This document shows, piece after piece, positions 1 through 15,639 of a stretch of 38,457 nucleotides of DNA; position 1 is the stretch's first letter, and each line of letters starts with the position of its first letter. Origin of the DNA: CAZLMW01 sp964560875 (GTDB lineage: Bacteria > Myxococcota_A > UBA9042); assembly GCA_964560875.1 (NCBI GenBank), contig CAZLMW010000078.1, forward strand, positions 1 through 38,457. Reading direction: 5' to 3'. The translations under genes and the position numbers were made by a program. The notes under the pieces were generated by a model. The model searched no databases. It was not told the DNA's origin and saw nothing but the letters and a program-made list of their open reading frames with translations.

Positions 1-8024
<8,024 letters not shown>

Positions 8025-8248
8025 CGGATTTCCCCACCCAGCGGTTGTTTCCCTGCTGCCCACAGGGCGAACACACATCTGGGCACAATAAGGCTCGGTG
8101 TCGGGGGAAAGCCCTTCAAGCACGAATCCACGTGCCCATTTTGCTTGATCGGGCCCCCGGACCCCACGTCTGGGAACGCTCACGAAATAGACCTAAGAAC
8201 TTAGAATCACGAGATAAACGCGATCTTGTTCTTACGCGGCGGCAGCCG

Positions 8249-8274
8249 TGACGCAGCGCATCATGGGTGCGTCA
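8249..8274. repeat. Inverted repeat TGACGCA / TGCGTCA
   Basis: Perfect 7-base arms at 8249-8255 and 8268-8274 with a 12-base spacer, about 225 bases upstream of the giant gene start. It could be an operator or chance. Confidence 0.3.
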
Positions 8275-8384
8275 TGGACCGCGGAGACGCCGTCCAGCGC
8301 CGATCGGTCAGCCCCGTATCAACGCGGATAGCGGCATGTCTCAGTTTGAGAATTAGCAATAAAAACAAGGACAACCCGGTGTCA

Positions 8385-8410
8385 CATGTGGCTCGAATTT
8401 GTGCCACATG
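8385..8410. repeat. Inverted repeat CATGTGGC / GCCACATG
   Basis: Perfect 8-base arms at 8385-8392 and 8403-8410 with a 10-base spacer. The 18-base centre-to-centre spacing fits either a hairpin or a dimeric operator. A 10-base direct repeat (CGCGATTCGG) follows at 8413-8422 and 8431-8440. Confidence 0.4.
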
Positions 8411-8647
8411 GACGCGATTCGGCATTTCAGCGCGATTCGGTCGCTCACGGCACCAAATCGGGCCAAGAACTAGGCATTCGTCCAGTAGATAACTATAAAG
8501 CTATGTTGATAGAAACTAGCGATGTTCCGGGAACCACTGCCAGGAGTCAAGGGATAAATACACGTGTTACGAAGTACGGCTGCACGCCAAGAATTTGACC
8601 TCCCCAATGGCCCAATAACGACCGGATATTACGGGATATAATCCGTG

Positions 8648-8660
8648 TCTCACTGTGAGA
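8648..8660. promoter_or_regulatory. Operator-like palindrome TCTCACTGTGAGA
   Basis: A perfect 13-base palindrome with 6-base arms and a central T, about 65 bases upstream of the promoter-like pair at 8721-8750. The binding protein is unknown. Confidence 0.3.
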
Positions 8661-8720
8661 TGGGCGTGAGCTCGGGATCAATCTGCGCGATCTCGGCCGA
8701 TTCGAAGATGTCAACATTTC

Positions 8721-8750
8721 TTCATAAATAGCCGTCTGGATATGTATAAT
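8721..8750 (+). promoter_or_regulatory. Sigma70-like promoter (TTCATA, 18 bases, TATAAT)
   Basis: A consensus TATAAT at 8745-8750 sits 18 bases after TTCATA (8721-8726, 4 of 6 matches), in a locally AT-rich stretch. Transcription would run right, away from the giant gene, into 8757-9040, where no protein gene starts on the plus strand. The product, if any, would be an RNA. Confidence 0.4.
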
Positions 8751-8785
8751 AGCGTTAAATCAGCTGGTTATGAGATGGTACCGGG

Positions 8786-8829
8786 GGTCCGAGGACTTGG
8801 GTCTCGGACCTGTGGCTAGTCGGGCTAGC
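8786..8829 (+). ncRNA. Two adjacent hairpins, candidate structured RNA
   Basis: Stem 1 is GGTCCGAG (8786-8793) paired with CTCGGACC (8803-8810), loop 9. Stem 2 is GCTAG (8815-8819) paired with CTAGC (8825-8829), loop 5. They lie about 35 bases after the promoter-like TATAAT at 8745-8750. No U-run follows either stem, so they are not typical intrinsic terminators. Existence of an RNA is an inference. Confidence 0.25.
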
Positions 8830-9040
8830 TCGGGATGGGGCCGCACCGTGTGGCATTGCCGGGGCGCTACGCAATCGCGCTGTCTCGCCACGTTCTCATG
8901 GAGTTTGGCGACAACCGGGCGGCTCACATGCGCGTCTGTCTCGCGATGATCACGCTGCTGGCCCCTGTGACACCTGCGAACACGCGGGAATAACCCCTGT
9001 CAGAGTCGTGTGACGGCTGCCATCGCGGGTGTTTTGGACG

Positions 9041-9871
9041 TCAGGCACCGAGAATCACGATGACCCACACGTCGTAGAGCGCGTGAGTCCATGCCGCCAC
9101 AGCAAAGCCCCGGGCAAGGAACAGGCCGGCGAACACGGCGCCAGCGATGGCCCTGTAGATGAACCGCTCGAGCAGGAACGGCTCAAAAACGTGGTGGACG
9201 GCCGCGAACAGGATCGAGCTGACCGCGATGATGAAGAGCAGCCTGGGCAGCTGACGGCGCCACTCCGGTCCCAGCCACAGGCGGGCGATAGCGCCCACGC
9301 CGATGAGCCGAAAAACGAACTCTTCGTGCAGGCCTGCGCCGGCGCTGACGACGACACCGACGCCGGGCGAAAACCCCTGGGGCTCGTTCTTTGCGGCGTC
9401 GGCCAGGGGTGCAAACACGTCCGCGAAGCTGGCGGGTAGGGCGGCGAATGGCGCCAGTGACATCGAGGCGAAGGGCATCGTCCGTAGCACGGAATCGGTG
9501 AGCTGTGCGCTGACCGTGCCCACGGCGATGGCATAGACGGCAGACTCGAAGAGCAGCGGCAGGAACACACGGCCCTCGAGCACCCGCTTGTTGCGCAGCC
9601 AGGCGACCAGGCCCACGTTGATCAGCGCCATCGAGCCATAGAAGCCGGCGTAGTAGAGGTCGGCGGTGGATTCCGTGGCTCCGAGCGCGACGAACAGCGC
9701 CGCGAGCCCCACCGAGAACATGTCCACGCCGTTGCGAGCGGCCGGGGCGACGATGGTCCCGAGGCCATAAAACACGAGCAGCGGCAGCACGAGCGCGGCG
9801 GACGTCAGGGGGGACGTGGTCGCGACCAGGTACGCATCGAGGCGTTTGCGGAAGGGAGAACGCCGCGCCAT
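9041..9871 (-). CDS. CPBP (CAAX-like) family intramembrane metalloprotease
   Basis: 276 residues, very hydrophobic, with several membrane segments. It carries the three signatures of the CPBP/Abi family: EEFVFR at residues 183-188 (E-E-x-x-x-R), a histidine pair in FAAVHHVF, and the C-terminal WTHALYD. In this family the Glu and His residues bind a metal and cleave substrates in the membrane; the substrate here is unknown. It is the last gene of a probable three-gene minus-strand operon, 30 bases after the phosphoesterase stop. No clear Shine-Dalgarno site precedes the ATG. Family assignment is firm; the function is not. Confidence 0.85.
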   Translation of the reverse strand: MARRSPFRKRLDAYLVATTSPLTSAALVLPLLVFYGLGTIVAPAARNGVDMFSVGLAALFVALGATESTADLYYAGFYGSMALINVGLVAWLRNKRVLEGRVFLPLLFESAVYAIAVGTVSAQLTDSVLRTMPFASMSLAPFAALPASFADVFAPLADAAKNEPQGFSPGVGVVVSAGAGLHEEFVFRLIGVGAIARLWLGPEWRRQLPRLLFIIAVSSILFAAVHHVFEPFLLERFIYRAIAGAVFAGLFLARGFAVAAWTHALYDVWVIVILGA

Positions 9872-9901
9872 GCCGTGTTCGAAAAGAGCGCCGCGGCGTC
9901 G

Positions 9902-10840
9902 CTAGAGGGACAGTGGGCGGGCCTGCGCACGGTCGAGCAGGTCGTCGAATTCGGGGCGGAACGCGGCGTCTGCGTGGGACCACCTCAAGGAGCTTACGCG
10001 TTCGATGCCGTTTTCCCCTACCTCGAGCACGTTGAAGTGGGCCAGGTCGGGGTCGTCCGGCTTGCTCCAGGTGGATGAACCACAGCCCAGGACGAAGACG
10101 GGCTTGTCGCTTGGGTTGCGGCCAAGGTGCCACTGGTTGGGCCCGTGCGTGTGCCCGTGAAGCAGGGCGGTGGCGTGGATTTCTCGCAATGTTGCGGCGA
10201 CTTGCCTGCGGTCGCGCAGAAGTGACGTTCGCTCTGACATCGGACCGCGGGTGTGCAGGTTGTGGTGCACCAAGACGATGCGCACGGTGATCCTGTCCGG
10301 TTCTTGTCCGACGAGCTCGACGAGGCGTTTTCGCTGCAACTCACCGACTTCGCCCCACGCGATGATGGGTGGCGCGGGGATCGCGCTGGACAGCCCGTAG
10401 ACGCGTACATGAGGGGCGATCTCGCGCCAAATGGGGTAGCGATCCCGGCCGTGGCGATTGTCCCCGTCGGGTCGCGGCAGATAGTCATCGAAGAAGGCTT
10501 CGAAGCGTCCGTCGCGGAGGGCGCCCGCCGTGTAGACGTCGTGGTTTCCGGGCACCAAGGTCACGAACTCCGGGCTGCCGATGGCTTCGACGACCGCTCT
10601 CGCGGCTCGGAACTCGGACGGCAACGAGAGGTTGGTCACGTCGCCGGTCAGGAGCACGTGATCGATGTCGGCTGCCTTGATTGCCCCGGCGAGCGCGCGG
10701 GCGATTTGGACAGGATGGCTGTTGCGCCTGGCGCCGGCGAGGTTGGCCAGTCCGGTGATGCGCTTGTTTGCAAAACGGGTCCACGGTGTGCCTTTCAGTT
10801 CGAGCACGTGGAGGTCGCTGATGTGGGCGATGCGAAGCAT
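9902..10840 (-). CDS. Calcineurin-like metallophosphoesterase
   Basis: 312 residues, soluble. All motifs of the calcineurin-like fold are present in order: D-L-H at residues 9-11 (ISDLHV), LLTGDVT with Asp67, PGNHD with Asn99 and His100, then LVHHN and HGHTHG. These residues bind the two metals of the active site. The size and start resemble CpdA-type cyclic nucleotide phosphodiesterases and related hydrolases, but the substrate cannot be read from sequence. It lies 15 bases after the aminotransferase stop and 30 bases before the CPBP protease gene. A GGAG lies about 10 bases before the ATG. Confidence 0.88.
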   Translation of the reverse strand: MLRIAHISDLHVLELKGTPWTRFANKRITGLANLAGARRNSHPVQIARALAGAIKAADIDHVLLTGDVTNLSLPSEFRAARAVVEAIGSPEFVTLVPGNHDVYTAGALRDGRFEAFFDDYLPRPDGDNRHGRDRYPIWREIAPHVRVYGLSSAIPAPPIIAWGEVGELQRKRLVELVGQEPDRITVRIVLVHHNLHTRGPMSERTSLLRDRRQVAATLREIHATALLHGHTHGPNQWHLGRNPSDKPVFVLGCGSSTWSKPDDPDLAHFNVLEVGENGIERVSSLRWSHADAAFRPEFDDLLDRAQARPLSL

Positions 10841-10855
10841 TCTCAGTCGCTCCGG

Positions 10856-12073
10856 CTAAAGCGAAATGGGCGGTATCTCGACGCCTGGAAGGTCGTCGCC
10901 GCGACGCAGACGATCCAGCGATCTGTTCACGATGTCGAGCGCTTGTTCGAGGCGCGGCAGGGGGACGGACATGTAACAGACGCGAATCCAGCGGGAAAAA
11001 TCGTTGCCGAACGCCTGCCCGGGGGACACCGAGACGCCTTCGTGCAGCAGCTCCGCGAGCCAGGTCAGCAGCTGCTTGTCACCGAGATCCTTGTCGAGGT
11101 TGGCGAACACGTAACCGCCGCCCTGGGCGGGGAGAAAATCGGCCTGCAGACGGGACGCGACCAGCTCCGCGCCTGTCTGGTATCGATCGCGGACTTCTTC
11201 GACCCAATCGTCGCCGGTCTGGATGGCACGCATGGCGCTGACCTGGCTGGGCACGTTCACGTTGTAGACCGAGTGGGTGGTGACGCGTCGCGCGGTTTCA
11301 AGCCACTGGGGATCGCCGCACAGAAAGCCGATGCGGATGCCGGCGAGCGCGTAGCTCTTGCTCATCGTGTAGACGCTGGCGGTGCGCTCGGCCATACCCG
11401 GAAAGGTCGCTATGAAGTGGTGTTCGTTGGGCGCGAAGGCGTAGTCGGTGTAGGCCTCGTCACTGAGCAACCAGAGGTCCTTTTCGATGCACAGATCAGC
11501 GAGAGATTGCAGCTGTTCACGGGTAAGGACCGTGCCGTCGGGGTTGTTTGGGCTGCACAGGTAGATGACGGACGTCTTGTCGGTGATGTGCGGCTCGATC
11601 AGGCCGCGGACATCGGCTCCCTCGCGCACTCGCCGGTAAAACGGCACCTCGACCGCCTTGCAGTCCAGGCCGGTGATCATGCCGCGGACGAGGGGCCAAA
11701 ACGGCGCGAGCAAGATCACCTCGTCACCGGGCTCACACCAGGCGTGAAGGGCTGCAGACACGCCGCCGGTAGCGCCGACCGAGACGTGAACACGATCGAC
11801 GTCCAGACCGGAGAATCCGCGCCGGGTCCAGCGCTCACAGAACGCCGCGCGCGCCTCGACCATGCCGTTTGGAGCAGCGTAGGCGTACACGTTGTCCGGC
11901 AGGTGTTGCACCGTGTTTTCGACGCGAGAAGCGACGGGCGGATCGATCCATGTGTCGCCGATGTGCAGCGGAATCGGTGGCTTGGGCAGCTTCTTGATGA
12001 TCGGGATCAGCCGCGTGAAGATCGCCGGTGAGAGCCGGCTGGCGGCCGCGTTGCGGTGAGGGTACGCGGGCAT
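10856..12073 (-). CDS. PLP-dependent aminotransferase, class I/II
   Basis: 405 residues from the ATG at 12071-12073. The fold-type I pattern is clear: SVGATGGVSAAL for cofactor phosphate, SPNNPDG, LLSDEAYTDY with the Asp that pairs the PLP ring nitrogen, TMSKSYALAGIRIG with the Schiff-base Lys, and a C-terminal Arg in RWIRVCY that usually binds substrate carboxylate. It resembles aspartate/aromatic aminotransferases; the amino donor is not predictable. The frame extends upstream to 12229 with further starts, but those residues are Ser/Arg-rich and unlike the family, so the later ATG is preferred. First gene of the minus-strand operon and divergent from the YfgM-like gene. Confidence 0.88.
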   Translation of the reverse strand: MPAYPHRNAAASRLSPAIFTRLIPIIKKLPKPPIPLHIGDTWIDPPVASRVENTVQHLPDNVYAYAAPNGMVEARAAFCERWTRRGFSGLDVDRVHVSVGATGGVSAALHAWCEPGDEVILLAPFWPLVRGMITGLDCKAVEVPFYRRVREGADVRGLIEPHITDKTSVIYLCSPNNPDGTVLTREQLQSLADLCIEKDLWLLSDEAYTDYAFAPNEHHFIATFPGMAERTASVYTMSKSYALAGIRIGFLCGDPQWLETARRVTTHSVYNVNVPSQVSAMRAIQTGDDWVEEVRDRYQTGAELVASRLQADFLPAQGGGYVFANLDKDLGDKQLLTWLAELLHEGVSVSPGQAFGNDFSRWIRVCYMSVPLPRLEQALDIVNRSLDRLRRGDDLPGVEIPPISL

Positions 12074-12186
12074 CTGGTCGACTCTGGCGGGTTGCGCGCT
12101 GGAAAAAGCGGACGAAGACGTCTGCTGCGTGGGGCCGCGAGTGCGGTTCATCGAGGCTGGAGACGGGCCGGAAAAGGGCTTTGATC

Positions 12187-12216
12187 TTGACAGGCGGCGC
12201 ACTTTCGCACTATCGC
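12187..12216 (+). promoter_or_regulatory. Sigma70-like promoter for the YfgM-BamB operon
   Basis: A perfect TTGACA (12187-12192) is followed after 18 bases by TATCGC (12211-12216), 57 bases upstream of the ATG at 12273. It lies in the 199-base divergent spacer shared with the aminotransferase gene. Confidence 0.45.
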
Positions 12217-12272
12217 ACGCGGCCCGCAAACGGGAACGTGGCCGATCTCAGGCCCGCCCAACGGAGAGTCCC

Positions 12273-13058
12273 ATGGCCAAGCGCGTCCGCAAGACCTACA
12301 AGCAGCGTCAACGCGAGCTCGAAACTCCCGAAGTCGTCGAAGAGACCCTGTGGTCGCTCAGCGATTGGATGGAGGCGAACTGGAAGCCGCTGGTGATGGG
12401 CCTGGGCGCCTTGACCCTGCTTTGGGGCGGCATTGGCTTGTTCCAGATGTTCTCGCAGAGCAGCGAGCGCTCCAAGGCTGAGACCACTGCCGCGGTCTTC
12501 ACGGCCGCTGGTCGCCCGGTCTACGTCAAGCCCGCTGACCTCGACGGTGAAGACCCGAACAAGCCGCTCGGGCCGTCGTTCGCCAGTGAAGCTGCCCGCG
12601 CCGACGCCGTGATCGCCGCAGCCGGTGCTGCCGGGGACGATCACACCGCGCTCGTCGGCGTCGTGACCGGCGCCGCGAAAGGCACCAAGGGCGACATTGC
12701 CGGGCAGCTCGCCGCCATCGACGCCGCGCTCAAAGATGCTGGCGATAGCGCCCTGGCCGTCCCGTTGAACGAACAGAAAGCGAGCGCTCTCACCGAGTTG
12801 GGCAAGACCGCCGAAGCCGCCGGGGCGTGGCAGAAAGTCGCTGCCGGTGCGTCGACCGTGTTCGGCAAAGCTCACGCCTTGATTCGAATCGGTGACCTCT
12901 ACAACGCCAACACCGGCGCCACGAAGGCCGATCCTGCCAAGGCCAAGGCCAGCTACGGCAAGGCGCTCGCCGCGCTCAAGGTCAACAAGAAGGCGCCGGA
13001 AAAGGGCCCGCTCGCGTTCCTGCACGCCGAAGCTGAAAGCAAGCTCAAATCACTCTAA
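12273..13058 (+). CDS. YfgM-like membrane-anchored TPR protein
   Basis: 261 residues. A basic N-terminus (MAKRVRKTYKQRQ), a Trp-rich amphipathic stretch and one membrane segment at about 38-60 are followed by an Ala/Lys-rich helical region with TPR-like repeats (NEQKASALTELGKTAEAAGAW, ALIRIGDLYNA). This layout matches YfgM, the ancillary SecYEG subunit, which has a short cytosolic N-terminus and a periplasmic TPR domain. The next gene encodes a BamB-like propeller, as yfgM-bamB do in gammaproteobacteria, which supports the call. The ATG preceded by GGAGAG is chosen; an upstream extension to 12129 lacks a site and overlaps the promoter. Identity is inferred from layout and context. Confidence 0.65.
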   Translation: MAKRVRKTYKQRQRELETPEVVEETLWSLSDWMEANWKPLVMGLGALTLLWGGIGLFQMFSQSSERSKAETTAAVFTAAGRPVYVKPADLDGEDPNKPLGPSFASEAARADAVIAAAGAAGDDHTALVGVVTGAAKGTKGDIAGQLAAIDAALKDAGDSALAVPLNEQKASALTELGKTAEAAGAWQKVAAGASTVFGKAHALIRIGDLYNANTGATKADPAKAKASYGKALAALKVNKKAPEKGPLAFLHAEAESKLKSL

Positions 13059-13118
13059 GTCGCGGTGATTGCGGCTCAACCCGTCGCACAATTCGTCGCC
13101 GCCGGGCCGCACAACTCC

Positions 13119-14234
13119 ATGAAACACACCCTGGTCGCGATCGTCGCGCTGCTCGTTGTCGCCACCAGCATCGCTCCCGAAGCCGGGGCGCAGCAGCGTC
13201 TTTCACCCGACTGGCGCGTCAAACTGCATCGCCTCCCCGAGCTGGCGTGGCAGCCTCGCAACCCCGCCACTCCCGTCCTCGCGTCGAAGGGCAAACGCTT
13301 GCTGGTAGCGAGCGCCGGTGGGCTTCATTCGCTGCAACCGACACACGGCGCGATCCAGTGGCATCACAAGACCGGAGAAGCCGTCGCGGGCTCCCCCCTG
13401 GTGGTCGGCAAGCTCGCCTACATCGTCACATCATCGGGAAATGTCTCGGCCATTCGCGTTGCTGACGGTACGTCGCTGTGGAAGAAACCGACCATGTTGG
13501 GTGCCGTCGTGCACGCGGGCCTCTCCACCGACGGTAAGCGCCTCTTCGCGGTCTCAGACCCGGCCACTGTCACCGCCATCGATCGTGCAACCGGACGCGT
13601 CACATGGCGCTTCGGCGTGACCGTGACGCGCGAGTTCCTGGTCGAGGGGCACGGCGCTGCACTCGTACACAAAGGCGTCGTTTTCGCAGGCCTGGCCAAC
13701 GGCAAGCTCGTCGCCCTCGCGAGTCGGGACGGTGGCAGCGTCTGGTCTGTTTCGCTCGGCAACGCCAAGGCCGGCCCCTACGTCGACATCGACACGACGC
13801 CCGTTATCGGCCGAGACGCGGGCAAGGACCTGATCGTCGCGGCTTCGCACAACGCCGGGCTCTATGGGCTCAAGGCTGCCGACGGCGGGCGCACCTGGCG
13901 CTACGTTGGCGAGGGCCTCGGTCAACCGGTCATTGCGGGCGGGCTCATCTACACGGTCGCCCCGGCCGGTGTGCTCCACGTCGTGCGACTCCACGATGGA
14001 AAACGCGTCTTCGCGCGCCGCCTGGTCGGCTCACCATCGGGCCAATTGGCCATCGCTGGCGACACTTTGCTCATCCCTTCGGCAGGCGGCTTGCAGGTCG
14101 TTTCACGCGCGACCGGCGCCGGGATTTGGACCGTTGTCGATGGCTTCGGATTCGCCGCCGCGCCCCTTGTCGTTGGCGATCACGTTTTCGCCGTCGCAAA
14201 CGGTGGATTGGCGTGGGGAATGCGCCGTCGGTAG
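13119..14234 (+). CDS. BamB-like PQQ-type beta-propeller protein
   Basis: 371 residues with a cleavable signal peptide (MKHTLVAIVALLVVATSIAPEAGAQ). The rest consists of repeating strands typical of PQQ propellers: GGLHSLQPTHGAIQWHHKTG, GNVSAIRVADGTSLWKK, ATVTAIDRATGRVTWRFG, GKLVALASRDGGSVWSV, AGLYGLKAADGGRTWRY, GVLHVVRLHDGKRVFAR and GLQVVSRATGAGIW, about seven blades. BamB is the propeller subunit of the outer-membrane beta-barrel assembly machine. No PQQ dehydrogenase active site is seen. It follows the YfgM-like gene by 60 bases. A GTG at 13065 in the same frame would bury the signal peptide, so the ATG is preferred. There is no lipobox, unlike E. coli BamB. Confidence 0.7.
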   Translation: MKHTLVAIVALLVVATSIAPEAGAQQRLSPDWRVKLHRLPELAWQPRNPATPVLASKGKRLLVASAGGLHSLQPTHGAIQWHHKTGEAVAGSPLVVGKLAYIVTSSGNVSAIRVADGTSLWKKPTMLGAVVHAGLSTDGKRLFAVSDPATVTAIDRATGRVTWRFGVTVTREFLVEGHGAALVHKGVVFAGLANGKLVALASRDGGSVWSVSLGNAKAGPYVDIDTTPVIGRDAGKDLIVAASHNAGLYGLKAADGGRTWRYVGEGLGQPVIAGGLIYTVAPAGVLHVVRLHDGKRVFARRLVGSPSGQLAIAGDTLLIPSAGGLQVVSRATGAGIWTVVDGFGFAAAPLVVGDHVFAVANGGLAWGMRRR

Positions 14235-14249
14235 CCCGCAGGAGGCCCC

Positions 14250-15482
14250 ATGAAGAATCTCGCTCTGCTGTCTGTTGTCGCGCTTGTTGCCGCGACGGCA
14301 GCCTGTTCGGAATCCGACACCGGCGGCGGCGGCACCACGTTGCCCGACGGAGCCGGGTCCAGCGGCGGCGGTGATAGCGGTGCCAGCTCCGGCGCGACGT
14401 CATCTGGTGGCGGCGACGCGTCATCTTCGTCCGGCGGCGGTGATGCGGCGTCTTCGAGCAGCGGCGGCGGCAAGGTCGAAGCCAAGAAATGTGTCGGCGT
14501 GGGCATGGGCGACTGCGACGAAAATAGCGAGTGCGGCAGCGAGCAGTACTGCGATCCGTGCACCCGCAAGTGCCTCAAGCCGTTGGACGTCTGCGACCCG
14601 TGCACCTCGGACTTGCAGTGCGCCAAAGTCGAGCACGGCAGTGTGTGTTTGCCGTACGCCAATGGCGGCTCCTTCTGCGGTCGGGCGTGCCTGGGTGCGG
14701 CCGGTTGTCCGCAGGGTTATGACTGCAAGACCGTGCCCGGACTCAAGGGCGCCCAGGAGAAGCAGTGTGTCCCCAAGTCCGGTGCCTGTCAGAAAGGCTC
14801 GGGGCAGTGCAAAGAGGACTCCGATTGCCCGTTCACGATGATCTGCAACGCGGACTACGGCGTGTGTATCAAGGGCTGCAAAGACCAGGTTTGTCCGACC
14901 GGAAAGGTGTGTTCGCTGTTCCGCTGCACCGACCCCTGCACCAACGATGGCGACTGCGCCAAGCTCTCCAAAGAGGCCAAGTGCGACGGGAAACTGTGCA
15001 AAATTCCCGGCGGTTGTCTCGGCCCGCCCGACTGCCCCAAGAAGGCCACCTACTGCGATATGAAGGTGCACAAGTGCAAGGACGGCTGCCAGGTCGACGC
15101 CGACTGCAAGGAGTTCGCCAAGAAGTGCGAAGCCGGCGCCTGCGTCGACAAGGGCTGCAAGGAAAACTGGGAATGCGCCTTCGAACAGGTGTGCGATCCG
15201 GGCACGGGCAAGTGCAAGAAGGCGGTCGGCAAGTTCTGCGCCAAGTGCGACCCCAACGACAAGGCTGCAGCGGCTTGCGGCGGCGCACCGAACAAGTGTT
15301 TTTCGTTCCAGGACAAGGACAAGAAGAAGCTCGGCGACTTCTGCGGCGTGACGTGCAGCAGCGCGCCCAATGGGCCGTGTCCACAGGGCTACCAGTGCCA
15401 GGAAGTGCCCGACCAGAACGGCAAGCCGATCGGCAAGTTCTGCATGCGCCAGTGCTGGCAATCGCCCCTCGACACGAAATAG
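14250..15482 (+). CDS. Cys-rich secreted protein, probable lipoprotein
   Basis: 410 residues. The signal sequence MKNLALLSVVALVAATAAC ends in Cys19; the lipobox is weak (TAAC). Residues 21-75 are Gly/Ser/Asp low complexity, a usual flexible tether in Myxococcota lipoproteins. The remainder has many Cys in short irregular repeats (CDENSECGSEQYCDPCTRKC, DSDCPFTMICNADYGVC, DADCKEFAKKCEAGACVDKGC), resembling Cys-rich repeat modules of predicted surface proteins in this phylum. AGGAGG lies 5 bases before the ATG. It begins 15 bases after the BamB-like stop, so it is probably cotranscribed. Function unknown; surface localisation is inferred. Confidence 0.8.
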   Translation: MKNLALLSVVALVAATAACSESDTGGGGTTLPDGAGSSGGGDSGASSGATSSGGGDASSSSGGGDAASSSSGGGKVEAKKCVGVGMGDCDENSECGSEQYCDPCTRKCLKPLDVCDPCTSDLQCAKVEHGSVCLPYANGGSFCGRACLGAAGCPQGYDCKTVPGLKGAQEKQCVPKSGACQKGSGQCKEDSDCPFTMICNADYGVCIKGCKDQVCPTGKVCSLFRCTDPCTNDGDCAKLSKEAKCDGKLCKIPGGCLGPPDCPKKATYCDMKVHKCKDGCQVDADCKEFAKKCEAGACVDKGCKENWECAFEQVCDPGTGKCKKAVGKFCAKCDPNDKAAAACGGAPNKCFSFQDKDKKKLGDFCGVTCSSAPNGPCPQGYQCQEVPDQNGKPIGKFCMRQCWQSPLDTK

Positions 15483-15500
15483 CGTCGCATCCCCAAGATC

Positions 15501-15518
15501 CCGCGATTACGCGGTTTT
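15501..15518 (+). terminator. Weak intrinsic terminator candidate
   Basis: CCGCG (15501-15505), loop ATTA, CGCGG (15510-15514), then TTTT. It lies 18 bases after the stop of the Cys-rich protein. The stem is only 5 pairs and the T-run is short. Confidence 0.35.
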
Positions 15519-15548
15519 CGTGCCACGACTGTTACTCATGACAGAGCC

Positions 15549-15579
15549 GTGACAATCGAGTCGCGCGGCCATCTAGCCT
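15549..15579 (+). promoter_or_regulatory. Possible promoter of the hem operon
   Basis: GTGACA (15549-15554) is followed by TCTAGC at 17 bases (15572-15577) or TAGCCT at 19 bases (15574-15579), 61 bases before the hemE ATG. The -10 match is weak. Confidence 0.3.
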
Positions 15580-15600
15580 TGTCCTCGAGACGTTGGAATC

Positions 15601-15620
15601 GGCCCGTTTTGGGTCGGGCC
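15601..15620 (+). other. Hairpin in the hemE leader
   Basis: GGCCCG (15601-15606), loop TTTTGGGT, CGGGCC (15615-15620). The stem ends 10 bases before the AGGAGG at 15631-15636 that serves hemE. A stable stem this close to the ribosome site could influence translation; this is an inference. Confidence 0.35.
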
Positions 15621-15639
15621 ATCTGCGTGGAGGAGGCTC

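Larger units (their letters stand above)
8025..9040. other. About 1 kb intergenic region, AT-richer, no convincing gene
   Basis: The region lies upstream of the giant gene and downstream of the CPBP protease gene, and should hold the promoter of the giant gene. No open frame here has both a plausible start and a protein-like composition. Visible elements are inverted repeats at 8249-8274, 8385-8410 and 8648-8660, a 10-base direct repeat at 8413-8422 and 8431-8440, a promoter-like pair at 8721-8750, and hairpins at 8786-8810 and 8815-8829. Confidence 0.7.

Noticed and set aside
8524..8534. Palindrome GTTCCGGGAAC
   Set aside because: Five-base arms are expected about once per kb by chance.
8226..8598. 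Open frames at 8226-8492 and 8386-8598 in the intergenic region
   Set aside because: Compositions rich in Arg/Ser/His without domain-like pattern, no ribosome site, and they run through the inverted repeats.
9029..9439. Plus-strand frame of 136 codons opposite the CPBP protease
   Set aside because: It lies over the conserved active-site motifs of the protease on the other strand and has no motif of its own.
12074..12229. N-terminal extension of the aminotransferase
   Set aside because: The extra 52 residues are Ser/Arg/Pro-rich, have no family match and cover the divergent promoter of the YfgM-like gene.
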